Source of the DNA: CAZBMJ01 sp964493205
Lineage (GTDB): Bacteria > Myxococcota > UBA727 > JABDBI01
NCBI GenBank assembly: GCA_964493205.1
Contig: CAZBMJ010000005.1
Location: 1 to 64,000, forward strand
DNA length: 64,000 bases
Direction: 5' to 3'
In this document: piece by piece, positions 44,601-52,610 of the stretch
Layout: each line of letters starts with the position of its first letter
How positions within the stretch are numbered: the first letter of the stretch is position 1
Notes under the pieces: model-generated
Database searches by the model: none
What the model saw: the letters and a program-made list of their open reading frames with translations, nothing else
What the model was told of the DNA's origin: nothing
Made by a program: the position numbers and the translations under genes

Positions 44601-44844
44601 CCTTATTCCCAGTACGGGCTGAGCCATCAATTGGCCCTACAGGAAGAATTGGGGGAGGAACAATAGGTGGCACTACTGGCACATCAATCTCAACAGGATC
44701 TTCCGCGGAGTTTACTGGATAAGTAATTTGGGTTTTAGCATCAGTTTTTGGAAGTTTATCAGTTTTTTTAGTATCTGAGCTACTACAATCTACTAAGCCT
44801 AAAGTTAACACAAGGGGTAAAACTATCTTTAATATGACGGACAC
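41638..44844 (-). CDS. Large Cys-rich and FG-GAP lipoprotein, copy 1
   Basis: A 1068-residue exported protein with GTG start (GGAGG 6 bases upstream). The signal ends GLVDC; Asp before Cys is atypical for a lipobox. Two MopE-like motifs (CDCDDTDASVFPG; CDCNDANAAIFPG) frame about ten disintegrin-like Cys units such as CDAEEFCTGMSGTCP. From about residue 620 to the end come repeated FG-GAP units (FGYSVALHGDYLIVGAPNAD) that should form a seven-bladed, integrin-alpha-like propeller. It is a paralogue of the next gene, sharing a 518-bp identical block. Likely a surface binding protein. Confidence 0.85.
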   Translation of the reverse strand: MSVILKIVLPLVLTLGLVDCSSSDTKKTDKLPKTDAKTQITYPVNSAEDPVEIDVPVVPPIVPPPILPVGPIDGSARTGNKDNDDSCNDSDADGVCDGQDACVGFDDNLDADQDGYPTACDCDDTDASVFPGVECNPSAVPNEECRYLICRVSLDRGGNQVAYCANEPKEDFTLCGNEPLGLCDKQDYCHSGECIDDQQPITYQCNNDLTECDVPDYCDGVNDDCPRTYVVAGIPCGNPAAEGAACDAQDECDGAGNCIDEVQNNGFVCGVNSGTGCDITDVCNGFDKDCFNAVLASGTLCGNSAQGECDLHDVCNSQGECLDIKRLSDDICEFSHGICQPGSRCDGVNNNCPFAAATPPGVPCGPNNLGVCTGQGRCTLDSCPNATGLGVDLDLDGFSTDCDCNDANAAIFPGTVCAAGGPTDCSETICNFATAACDIISNYSQGTICGPDQPANSCTKNPICDGNGTCLNNEFQASDYPCRLSTGVCDAEEFCTGMSGTCPVDSFIPQGTVCGNESDLCLSAGTCDGSTASCSNTVNAPDGDTNALCIAGINLPSPIVSSDHCPGTQNGSYVCSQGVAYCYADNAVELNLSCYGDDNYNIDSGNFANDNTNHPVQGGDNLGWSEAAYGNYVASGAPSYDLPSNGDDIGAVFLSTVDAPSAASLNNLIIPNPNTKPNGNNLSGNESENFGYSVALHGDYLIVGAPNADYYYDSNILDSCPIITNCLGSSYDNAGAAYIFVRNGVNWDFQAKLQGSLVRAAGNLYPTDVGASDAGLNPNDQFGFDVAINGDYAIVSAPSAEGAHTDVGNVRVYHRTGSTWSYLQIIGTPIDQNSSGEKFGYALALSPNGQALAISSPFYDNTANDNNDDRGIIYLYTSNGVGGTFSVVAPGMNHFASLTGNNGGDQLGFDVSLSNNFIVYGIPHADIVNGASNNGFVVIRSYDSLGFTLANKGFSAPATQASQFFGTSVSIGRSDDHAFVVGSPYYDSSEGDDSGLIAVYSINQSMNTITPADFNLVSYVDGDDYVAGSSQFGYSVATDSNIVGVGAPLNDSHSNSDSGSTSLFFYPY
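43412..43929 (-). repeat. 518-bp block identical to 46760..47277, copy 1
   Basis: Base-for-base identical by direct line comparison to the block 3348 bp downstream, while sequence on both sides differs at many sites. It encodes the middle Cys-rich part including the second MopE-like motif. Confidence 0.92.
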
Positions 44845-44937
44845 GGACTGCCTCCATTTAGATAAATTAAGTCAGATTAAATAATAGCTTTAAAACATAA
44901 TAATTCTCAAATTTTTTACATACAACAATATAAAAAT

Positions 44938-44970
44938 AAAAAAGCCTCCTTAATTTATTAAGGGGCTTTT
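44938..44970 (-). terminator. Rho-independent terminator of the 44995..48165 gene
   Basis: A long hairpin AAAGCC.CCTTAAT / ATTAAGG.GGCTTT with a 2-3 base loop and a T tract on the minus strand, about 25 bases after the stop codon. Confidence 0.8.
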
Positions 44971-44994
44971 TACGTAGTATTTAAATGCTATACC

Positions 44995-47900
44995 TTAGTA
45001 AGGGAAGAAGAATAAGGTTGAAGAACCCGCATCATCACCACTTGAAGGATCATCATGAGGAGCGCCAACAATAATAATATTATTATCTGTGGCCACGCTA
45101 AGCCCAAATTCTGATCCCTGACCTGCAAAAAGGCCATCTCCTGCTACATATTTATCACCAGTAACATAGGATGATAAATGATAGTCACTGCTAGTTATGC
45201 TACTTAATGATTGTTCTATAGAATAAACAGCAATTAGGCCAGTATCATAGCCTTTGCTATTGCTATAATAAGCAGGTGCTCCCACAACAAAGGCATGATC
45301 ATCAGTTCTACCAATACTTACGCTGGTACCAAAGAACAAAGCTGCCGAATTAAGAGGGCTATTTTGGATTAGGGGAGCATTAAAGGTAGTAGCATCTGCT
45401 AAAAAGCCTGTGAGATTATATGCTCTAATTTCCACTTGACCATTATTATCAAGCAAAGCATCTGAATGGGGTATACCAAAAACTGCAAAGTTATTACTTA
45501 TGGATACATCAAAACCTAGTTGGTCACCACCATTGTTTCCTGTTAAAGGATTAGCTACTCCTGTAGGTGCCAAAGAAAATACTCCTCCTACACCATTACT
45601 AAAGTACAAATAAGCTGCACCACGATTATCATTTGAGTCGTTCGCAGTATTATCATAAAAAGGGGTACCAACAATCAGGCCTTGTCCATTGGGAGAAATT
45701 GCTAGTGAGTAACCAAATTGAGAACCATCGTTTTGGTCCACAGGAGTGCCTATTATTTGCAAATAGCTCCAAGTAGAGCCACTACGGTGGTATACTCTAA
45801 CATTGCCTACGTTATCATTAGCACCCTCAGCAAAAGGAGCACTAACTACTGCATAGTCACCATTAATGGCTACATCAAAACCAAATTGGTCATTTGGATT
45901 TAATGTGGAATCACTTGCTCCAACATCTGTAGGATAAAGATTACCAGCAGCTCTTACTAATGAACCTTGAAGTTTAGCTTGGAAATCCCAATTTACACCA
46001 TTACGAATAAATATATAAGCTGCTCCAGCATCATCATAACTTTCAGTCAAACAATTTGCAGGGCTACCTGCGCCAGCACATGTATCACTGGTATCTCCAT
46101 CATAATAATAATCTGCTTGAGGAGCACCTACTATTAAATAATCACCATGGAGCGCTACTGAATAACCAAAAAATTCACCTTCATTGGTTGTAGGACTATC
46201 ACCATTTGGTTTAGTGTTAGGATTAAGGACAACAAAACTACTTGTTGCTGCAGCTTCAGATGGGATTGGTACATGGCTTACAAATGCCGCACCAAGATTA
46301 ACATTTGCACCAGATCGATAATTAGGAGCACCAGATACTACATAGGTTCCATAAGCAGAAACAGAAGTACCCAAGTTATCAATAGTGGTATTACCGCTGA
46401 TACTATTAGTCGCATCACCATAACAAGATAAATTTAGTTCCACACTATTATTTGCGTAACAATAGGCAGCACCTTGGCTACAGACATAGGTTCCATTTTG
46501 TGAACCTGGACAGTTATCAGTGCTAACAATATCTGAAGTAGCCACACAAGAAGCATTAGTATCACCGTCAGGAGCATTAACACTGCCTGAGCAGCTAGAA
46601 GTAATACCATCGCATATTCCCGCACTTAAGCATAGGTCATTTTCACTACCACAAACAGTTCCTGCTGGTATAAAGCTATCTATTGGACAGCTACCACTAA
46701 GGCCTGTACAGAACTCTTCAGCATCACATACACCAGTAGCTAATCTACAAGGGTAGTCAGAAGCTTGGAACTCATTATTTAAGCAAGTTCCATTACCATC
46801 GCATATGGGATTTTTAGTACATGAGTTAGCTGGTTGATCAGGACCGCATATTGTTCCTTGAGAATAATTACTAATAATATCACAAGCAGCAGTAGCAAAG
46901 TTACATATGGTTTCTGAACAATCAGTAGGACCGCCAGCAGCACATACAGTTCCTGGGAATATAGCTGCATTGGCATCATTACAATCGCAATCAGTACTAA
47001 AGCCATCTAAATCCAAGTCTACACCAAGACCTGTTGCATTAGGACAGCTATCCAAAGTACATCGCCCCTGACCAGTACACACTCCAAGATTATTTGGTCC
47101 GCAAGGAACGCCTGGAGGGGTGGCAGCAGCAAATGGACAGTTATTGTTTACACCATCACACCTGGAACCTGGCTGACAAATTCCATGGGAAAACTCACAA
47201 ATATCATCTGATAAACGTTTAATATCTAGACATTCGCCTTGACTATTACAAACATCGTGCAAATCACATTCGCCTTGTGCTGAATTACCGCATAAGGTTC
47301 CAGAGGCAAGTACTGTATTAAAACAGTCTTTATCAAAACCATTACATACGTCTGTTACATCGCATCCACTACCACTATTAACACCACACACAAATCCGCT
47401 ATTTTGAACTTCATCAATACAATTACCTGCACCATCGCACTCATCTTGTGCATCACACAAAGCTCCTCTTGCTGGTTCATTACCACAAGGTACTCCTGCC
47501 ACTACATAGGTAGCTGGGCAATCATGATCGACACCATTACAATAACTATCACTAAAACATTCACCTTCTGCATTTTGGCATTTATAATTAATGGATTTTA
47601 CTCTATCTATACACTCACCTGAAATACAAACATTTTTTTCGTCACAAAGACCATCTGTTTCTGGGCCACATGGTGTGAGATCCTTCTTGGGAAGATTACT
47701 ACAAAAAGCGGTTTGTTGGCCATCTATAATAATACCAAATCCACACACTAAGTGTCTACAATCCTGATTAAGCACATTGGAAGGATTACATTCTGTTCCT
47801 GGATAAACGCTGGCATCAGCATCATCGCAATCACAAGCTGCAGGATAGCCATCGGCATCTAGATCTATGTTATCATCAAAACCAAAACAGGCATCCGCAC

Positions 47901-48165
47901 TATCACAAACACCATCCGCATCTGAATCATTACAGGAATCATCGTTATCTTCATTTCCAGTACGAGCAGACCCTGAAACAGGAACAATAGGTGGCACTAC
48001 TGGCACATCAATAAGTGCATCTTCTGCGGGGTTTACGGGATAAATAATTTGGGTTTTAGCATCAGTTTTTGGAAGTTTATCAGTTTTTTTGGTATCTGAG
48101 TCGCTACAATTTACCAAACCTAACGTTAATGAAAAAAGTAAAACTATCTTTAATATGACAGGCAC
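44995..48165 (-). CDS. Large Cys-rich and FG-GAP lipoprotein, copy 2
   Basis: A 1056-residue paralogue of the 41638..44844 gene with the same order: GTG start behind GGAGG, signal ending GLVNC, acidic tether, MopE-like CDCDDADASVYPG, about ten disintegrin-like Cys units (CDAEEFCTGLSGSCP among them), then FG-GAP repeats to the C terminus (FGFDVAINGDYAVVSAP). N-terminal Cys units differ from copy 1 (for example CFSDSYCNGVDHDCP), while the middle is identical. Probably surface adhesion or ligand binding with Ca2+ in the propeller loops. Confidence 0.85.
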   Translation of the reverse strand: MPVILKIVLLFSLTLGLVNCSDSDTKKTDKLPKTDAKTQIIYPVNPAEDALIDVPVVPPIVPVSGSARTGNEDNDDSCNDSDADGVCDSADACFGFDDNIDLDADGYPAACDCDDADASVYPGTECNPSNVLNQDCRHLVCGFGIIIDGQQTAFCSNLPKKDLTPCGPETDGLCDEKNVCISGECIDRVKSINYKCQNAEGECFSDSYCNGVDHDCPATYVVAGVPCGNEPARGALCDAQDECDGAGNCIDEVQNSGFVCGVNSGSGCDVTDVCNGFDKDCFNTVLASGTLCGNSAQGECDLHDVCNSQGECLDIKRLSDDICEFSHGICQPGSRCDGVNNNCPFAAATPPGVPCGPNNLGVCTGQGRCTLDSCPNATGLGVDLDLDGFSTDCDCNDANAAIFPGTVCAAGGPTDCSETICNFATAACDIISNYSQGTICGPDQPANSCTKNPICDGNGTCLNNEFQASDYPCRLATGVCDAEEFCTGLSGSCPIDSFIPAGTVCGSENDLCLSAGICDGITSSCSGSVNAPDGDTNASCVATSDIVSTDNCPGSQNGTYVCSQGAAYCYANNSVELNLSCYGDATNSISGNTTIDNLGTSVSAYGTYVVSGAPNYRSGANVNLGAAFVSHVPIPSEAAATSSFVVLNPNTKPNGDSPTTNEGEFFGYSVALHGDYLIVGAPQADYYYDGDTSDTCAGAGSPANCLTESYDDAGAAYIFIRNGVNWDFQAKLQGSLVRAAGNLYPTDVGASDSTLNPNDQFGFDVAINGDYAVVSAPFAEGANDNVGNVRVYHRSGSTWSYLQIIGTPVDQNDGSQFGYSLAISPNGQGLIVGTPFYDNTANDSNDNRGAAYLYFSNGVGGVFSLAPTGVANPLTGNNGGDQLGFDVSISNNFAVFGIPHSDALLDNNGQVEIRAYNLTGFLADATTFNAPLIQNSPLNSAALFFGTSVSIGRTDDHAFVVGAPAYYSNSKGYDTGLIAVYSIEQSLSSITSSDYHLSSYVTGDKYVAGDGLFAGQGSEFGLSVATDNNIIIVGAPHDDPSSGDDAGSSTLFFFPY
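46760..47277 (-). repeat. 518-bp block identical to 43412..43929, copy 2
   Basis: Second copy of the identical block. Sharp boundaries inside coding sequence argue for gene conversion between the two paralogues rather than simple recent duplication. Confidence 0.92.
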
Positions 48166-48268
48166 AATATGCCTCCAAATTTTACATAAATTAAGTCAGT
48201 CAAATAATAACTTTAAATTATATTAATTATGAATTTTTGATAAAATTATTTAAATTAAACAATAAGCA

Positions 48269-48293
48269 TATGATCATAATTTTAAATTAAAAT
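48269..48293. promoter_or_regulatory. Palindromes upstream of parA
   Basis: A 10-bp palindrome TATGATCATA (48269..48278) is followed by an inverted repeat ATTTTAA-A-TTAAAAT (48279..48293). Located 70-95 bases before the parA start, they could be an operator or partition site, but the region is extremely AT-rich so chance is possible. Confidence 0.3.
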
Positions 48294-48363
48294 TTTATAA
48301 GAGCTTTTAAATTTTTTTCCGATATATAATGTAGGTATGTGTATTACGAAAGGAATCGTGCTT

Positions 48364-49230
48364 ATGGATAAAAAAACAAAAATATTGGCTATTGCCAATC
48401 AAAAAGGTGGTGTAGGTAAAACTACTACAGTAGCCAATTTGGCAGCTTGTTTGGCAGCTAAAAACTTTTTAGTTTTAGTAATCGACTGTGATTATCAAGC
48501 TAATGCTACTACACTACTTTGCGGAGACGAGCAGCTTAAGCATGCAACAAAATCCTTAACTCATGCCATTAAGAATGATTTAAGTTTAAAAGACGTAATA
48601 GTAGCTACTCCACACAAAAATATTGATATGGTCCCATCTAATCATGAGCTTGATAGCTTACGTGAACAACTTGTTGGACAACCAAATCAGTTTAGCCTAA
48701 TAACCAGCTTATTAGACTGCCCGTTAGCTAAAAAGTATGACTATATTATTATTGACACACATCCATCTCTAGATTGCTTTTTTCAGTCAGCAATCGCTGC
48801 AAGCCACTATTTTATAATCCCTATATTTGCTGAGGCTGATTCTAGTAGGGGCTTAGTCCATCAAATACAGACTATTAATAAAGCAAAAAAATTCTTAAAT
48901 CCTGCTTTAGAATTTTTAGGTTCTTTAGTAGTTAAATATGATCGCTATAGCAGTACTCATCAAAAATTTGAAAAACTTATTAGAGAATTTAGTAAAGAAA
49001 ATAATTTATCAATATTTAAAACTATAATTCCTAACTCTCATTCAGTAGCCGCTGCAGCTGCCCACGGATTACCCATTAATGCTTATAAAATTAACTCGCC
49101 TGCAAATAAAGCATATATAAAGCTTGCTAATGAAATTATTTCAGCGACTAAAGACAAAAATATTTTAAAAACAAAAACTAAAAAAATAACTCCCAAAGAT
49201 ATTGATTTAGAAATAGCCACAGATTTATAA
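48364..49230 (+). CDS. parA: ParA-family partition ATPase
   Basis: Walker-type ATPase driving DNA segregation. The start at 48364 gives MDKKTKILAIANQKGGVGKTT, the family-typical beginning, with AAAGGA upstream; the longer frame to 48337 adds nine unlikely residues. Deviant Walker A KGGVGKTT, VIDCDYQANAT and the Walker B-like YDYIIIDTHPSLDCFF are all present. About 288 residues, no N-terminal helix-turn-helix, so chromosome-type or type Ib plasmid-like. A ParB-like gene follows after 24 bases. Confidence 0.9.
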   Translation: MDKKTKILAIANQKGGVGKTTTVANLAACLAAKNFLVLVIDCDYQANATTLLCGDEQLKHATKSLTHAIKNDLSLKDVIVATPHKNIDMVPSNHELDSLREQLVGQPNQFSLITSLLDCPLAKKYDYIIIDTHPSLDCFFQSAIAASHYFIIPIFAEADSSRGLVHQIQTINKAKKFLNPALEFLGSLVVKYDRYSSTHQKFEKLIREFSKENNLSIFKTIIPNSHSVAAAAAHGLPINAYKINSPANKAYIKLANEIISATKDKNILKTKTKKITPKDIDLEIATDL

Positions 49231-49254
49231 CAATATTAAAAGTGAGGATAATGA

Positions 49255-50094
49255 ATGAGCAATTTAGATAATGCAGTAGCTAAAACATTAAATTTAGTGT
49301 TCGCTGAAGTAAAAGAGAAAGATACCGAGAATGAGAAAAGAAGGCGAGTGTTAACATTAAAAGCTAATATTGGAAAAATAGCTACCATAGATATAAACGA
49401 GTTTATTACTAACAAAAATATTAGGTACTCTATCGATACAAAATCAGAAAGCTTTTTGCGGTTAGTAGAATCTGTTAAAAAATATGGAATTTTAGAAAAT
49501 ATTATTGCTGAACTTAGAATAAACAAAAACGAAACAGAATATAGCCTTTTATGTATTGCAGGACATAGGCGCATATTAGCAGCTAAACAAGCTGGCAATA
49601 TTACAAAAATTCCTACACTTTTGCAATCATTTACCCATGAAGGCGATCGAGTAGGAGCGGCATTAGCAGAAAATCTTAATCGAGAAGACTTACATTGTTT
49701 AGATATAGCAGATGGCTACAAAGAACTTTTGAGCTCCAACTGGCAAGAAGCTGATTTAGCTAATCATTTTTGTAGAGATATTAGAACCATCAAACACTAT
49801 TTAAAAATATCATTATGGTCAAAAGAAATAAAAGATTTAGTAAGAGCTCACCCAGACAAATTTACCACACGAGTTATTATGAGGCAGCTTGCTTATAAAA
49901 AGTTTAACACTACTTCAGAACTCAAAGAAGCTATTAATAAAATTATTAACGGCCCGCAAAAGAGCAAAAAAGAATTAACCAGCAAAAAATCTTATAAATT
50001 AGCTTTAAATCAATATTTATCTAAACAAAAATTTTTAAGTGATTTAATCAAAGATGAAATTAAGAAAGCTTTTATAGAACTTAAACTTATTTAG
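49255..50094 (+). CDS. ParB/Spo0J-like partition protein
   Basis: A 279-residue ParB-like protein. The N-terminal domain holds the CTP/DNA-binding box IAGHRRILAAKQAG (family GERRxxA) and ALAENLNREDLHCLDIADGYKEL (family ENLQRxDLxPxEEA). A central HTH region follows (about 155-200) and a basic C terminus. The GHRR and AENLNRE boxes are divergent from canonical chromosomal ParB, and no parS-like 16-mer is seen nearby, so this may be a secondary or plasmid-derived system. Its end overlaps the converging gene by 8 bases. Confidence 0.82.
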   Translation: MSNLDNAVAKTLNLVFAEVKEKDTENEKRRRVLTLKANIGKIATIDINEFITNKNIRYSIDTKSESFLRLVESVKKYGILENIIAELRINKNETEYSLLCIAGHRRILAAKQAGNITKIPTLLQSFTHEGDRVGAALAENLNREDLHCLDIADGYKELLSSNWQEADLANHFCRDIRTIKHYLKISLWSKEIKDLVRAHPDKFTTRVIMRQLAYKKFNTTSELKEAINKIINGPQKSKKELTSKKSYKLALNQYLSKQKFLSDLIKDEIKKAFIELKLI

Positions 50095-51250
50095 CATCTT
50101 TTATAAAATATTTACTAAGTTGGTAAGTTTTATGTTTAAGCACCACAATACGGTCTGTTTTTACTAAAAATAACCAGCTGCCATCATGGTTTACAGCGGC
50201 ATCAATAAAGTCAGTAATATTTGGATTAGTAATATTTTTATACACTACACCACCTACAAAGCTTGCTTCTTCATCAGAAGTGGTAGTAGCTAGAGCAGAA
50301 GTAGTACTTATTTCTTTTGTTATGCCATTTTCAAATAATATAATTTTGTCATCAAAAACAATAGCTGTGCTATTTAGCCCTGTTACTATTTTTTTATAGA
50401 CTGAGCCATTCATGGTAACTAATTCTTTTAAAGAATAATCTGCATTATTTAGATCAGAAACATATATTTTATTAGCCCCCACAGCCAATAAATAATTATC
50501 GTTAACTAAGGCCATATCTCTTATGTTTTCTGGGTTTTCTGGTGCCTTTAAAAAAACTTCTGTATTTATTTGTTCAAGCTTAGCCTTACGATCTGCCTGC
50601 GTGGATAAAACACCAACGCTCATGGATGCAAGAGTATAAATTTTGCGCCCTGCAGCTATAACTGCTCTGCCATTGGTAAAAGGAGCAACTGCGGTAATAG
50701 CTGCATTAAATGCTAAGTTATTTGCAAACAAAAGACCTTGTTGCAAGCTTGAGTTTACGTCCCATACTAATCTATTATTAGCGATACCATAGAGTCTTTC
50801 TGTATTAGTTATATCTTTTATAAAAGTTGTATGAGTTATATTAACAGGTGTACGTATTGAGTGAAAAGTAGCTGTATCACCTTTAAAAAGGTATAATTTA
50901 TTCTTATTTTGACAATAAGCCTGAAATCCGTTAGAAAAAACTGCGTTCACTACGGGATGAGGATTACAATAGTTGCCCATTTTATACAAATTATGTTTAT
51001 TATGTTTATTAACTTTAATTAAATAAAAATCTTTAAGATTGTACTTACCTATTACAAAATCATATATTTTATTTGAAAACTCCTTAAGAGTTGCATTTGC
51101 TGGAGCCTCAAATATCTTTTCTAACTCATCAATTTGTATAGTTTTTTGAAGCTTTGTTTCCTCCTGATTGTCTGGTTTACATTCTCCTTGACCCATCATA
51201 AAAAAAATTACTAAAACAAAGCCTACATATTTACCATATTTATTATTCAT
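50087..51250 (-). CDS. Exported hypothetical protein, propeller-like
   Basis: About 387 residues from the ATG at 51250 (GGAAAAGAG upstream); a longer frame to 51280 is possible. The N terminus (KYGKYVGFVLVIFFMMGQGEC) is a signal peptide or anchor. The mature part has repeated strand-turn units (RLYGIANNRLVWDV, GRAVIAAGRKIYTL, NYLLAVGANKIYVSDL, SWLFLVKTDRIVVL), each like one blade of a WD/YVTN-style beta-propeller. No catalytic motif. Overlaps the end of the parB-like gene. Function unknown. Confidence 0.6.
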   Translation of the reverse strand: MNNKYGKYVGFVLVIFFMMGQGECKPDNQEETKLQKTIQIDELEKIFEAPANATLKEFSNKIYDFVIGKYNLKDFYLIKVNKHNKHNLYKMGNYCNPHPVVNAVFSNGFQAYCQNKNKLYLFKGDTATFHSIRTPVNITHTTFIKDITNTERLYGIANNRLVWDVNSSLQQGLLFANNLAFNAAITAVAPFTNGRAVIAAGRKIYTLASMSVGVLSTQADRKAKLEQINTEVFLKAPENPENIRDMALVNDNYLLAVGANKIYVSDLNNADYSLKELVTMNGSVYKKIVTGLNSTAIVFDDKIILFENGITKEISTTSALATTTSDEEASFVGGVVYKNITNPNITDFIDAAVNHDGSWLFLVKTDRIVVLKHKTYQLSKYFIKDAK

Positions 51251-51397
51251 AACTCTTTTCCAAAAACCTATTATAATCAAAACAATTCATACATAACAAT
51301 TAGTATAGGATCGAGCAGTAAAAAAAATAGGGCTCATACGTAAAAATAAAATAAGTGTCATATGGGTTATTTATAAAACTACCTAGGTGATAAAATT

Positions 51398-52411
51398 ATG
51401 AAACTATTTGTGTTTATTGCATTATTTTGCCAATTATTAAGCGCTACTATTAAAGAAGTCATACAAATAGAGCTCACAAACGGCAAAACTGCATTATTTT
51501 TAGCCCCTACTCAAGATAATAATCTGTGTGAACTACAAGATTTAGAACAAATTCAAGAAATTATGCAATATACCATTAATTTTGCCAGTCTTCAGCCAGA
51601 TAAAAAATTCGCTTTTGCCTATGAAGAGCCTGGTATATATGGAGTAGGTGATGTGGGTTTATTTTTTAGCAAATTAGCAAAAGCTCAGCAATTAGAATTT
51701 CAAAACCATATGATCACTAACTGCTTAAGTTTTTTTGTTAGCAATAAAAAAGAACTAATATATGCTCTTTTTAGTAAAGATTACCACAAGTTAACAAACA
51801 TGTTTGGAAGCATTAATTTACTACTTATTAGTAAAATTATTAATCAAGAACAATTGCCAAAAAATTTATCTTTTCAAAGCAACTCTCCTCAAAAAAACTT
51901 TTTTTACTCGTTGTTTGCAGATGAAAAATATTATGAATTATTTAAAAGTTTGAGCATAAATGAAGTCATGTTTACTGAAAATTGGTTTAATAAACAGCTG
52001 GATTACTATAAAAATATGCCTTACTTAAAAGAAAAAATTAATTCTTTAATAAATCAACAAAATAGTATAAAAGATGATTTAATTAATTATATTAATAACA
52101 AAAATAATAACAATAAATTTAGTTGCTTAGATTTAAATAAAAGTTTCGAAGAAATAAATAATTCAATAACACCAAAAGATTTGCAAATATTTTTGAATAC
52201 TTATATAAATAATTACCATTTATATTTTACAGAATCAATAGAAATAGAAATAATTACTAGTTTATTAGCAGATAATTTTGAAGTGTTAATAGAGATAGTT
52301 AAAAGCGAAGAGAATATAAAAAATATTATTAATGTTCTAAATAATAATGGCCTAATAAAAACAAAAACTATTTTACCATATGATATACTAACAAATAGTC
52401 TAAGTTTCTAG
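51398..52411 (+). CDS. Exported hypothetical protein
   Basis: A 337-residue protein with a signal peptide (MKLFVFIALFCQLLSA). The first third contains KEVIQIELTNGKTALFLAP and a helical LEQIQEIMQYTINFASL; the remainder is rich in Asn, Lys, Leu and Ile and probably all-helical. I see no known domain. The opening (strand, turn, strand, then helix) resembles a BTB/SKP1-like start only vaguely, which I do not claim. It lies in a run of exported proteins. Confidence 0.6.
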   Translation: MKLFVFIALFCQLLSATIKEVIQIELTNGKTALFLAPTQDNNLCELQDLEQIQEIMQYTINFASLQPDKKFAFAYEEPGIYGVGDVGLFFSKLAKAQQLEFQNHMITNCLSFFVSNKKELIYALFSKDYHKLTNMFGSINLLLISKIINQEQLPKNLSFQSNSPQKNFFYSLFADEKYYELFKSLSINEVMFTENWFNKQLDYYKNMPYLKEKINSLINQQNSIKDDLINYINNKNNNNKFSCLDLNKSFEEINNSITPKDLQIFLNTYINNYHLYFTESIEIEIITSLLADNFEVLIEIVKSEENIKNIINVLNNNGLIKTKTILPYDILTNSLSF

Positions 52412-52610
52412 CAGTTATAAAACATAAAAAAAATAATTTTACAAAAAAGCTTTATCTGAAAATTTAGTTACGCAACCACGGCGTTCTTACTTACAATAAT
52501 ATTATTTTTTGCGCGGGAGCAGATGGAAATCTTGTGGAATAAAATTTATGCCTCTATTGAATTTAAAAAAGCATAAACTAATAAGCCAAATATAATTTGA
52601 GGAGTACAGC

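Noticed and set aside
51398..51480. Resemblance of the exported 337-residue protein's N terminus to a SKP1/BTB fold
   Set aside because: Only a few residues agree and the pattern is generic; not enough to claim.
52523..52576. A 17-codon frame in the gap before the NLS-bearing exported protein
   Set aside because: Ribosome-site spacing is too short and the peptide has no features; nothing else is seen in that 199-base gap.
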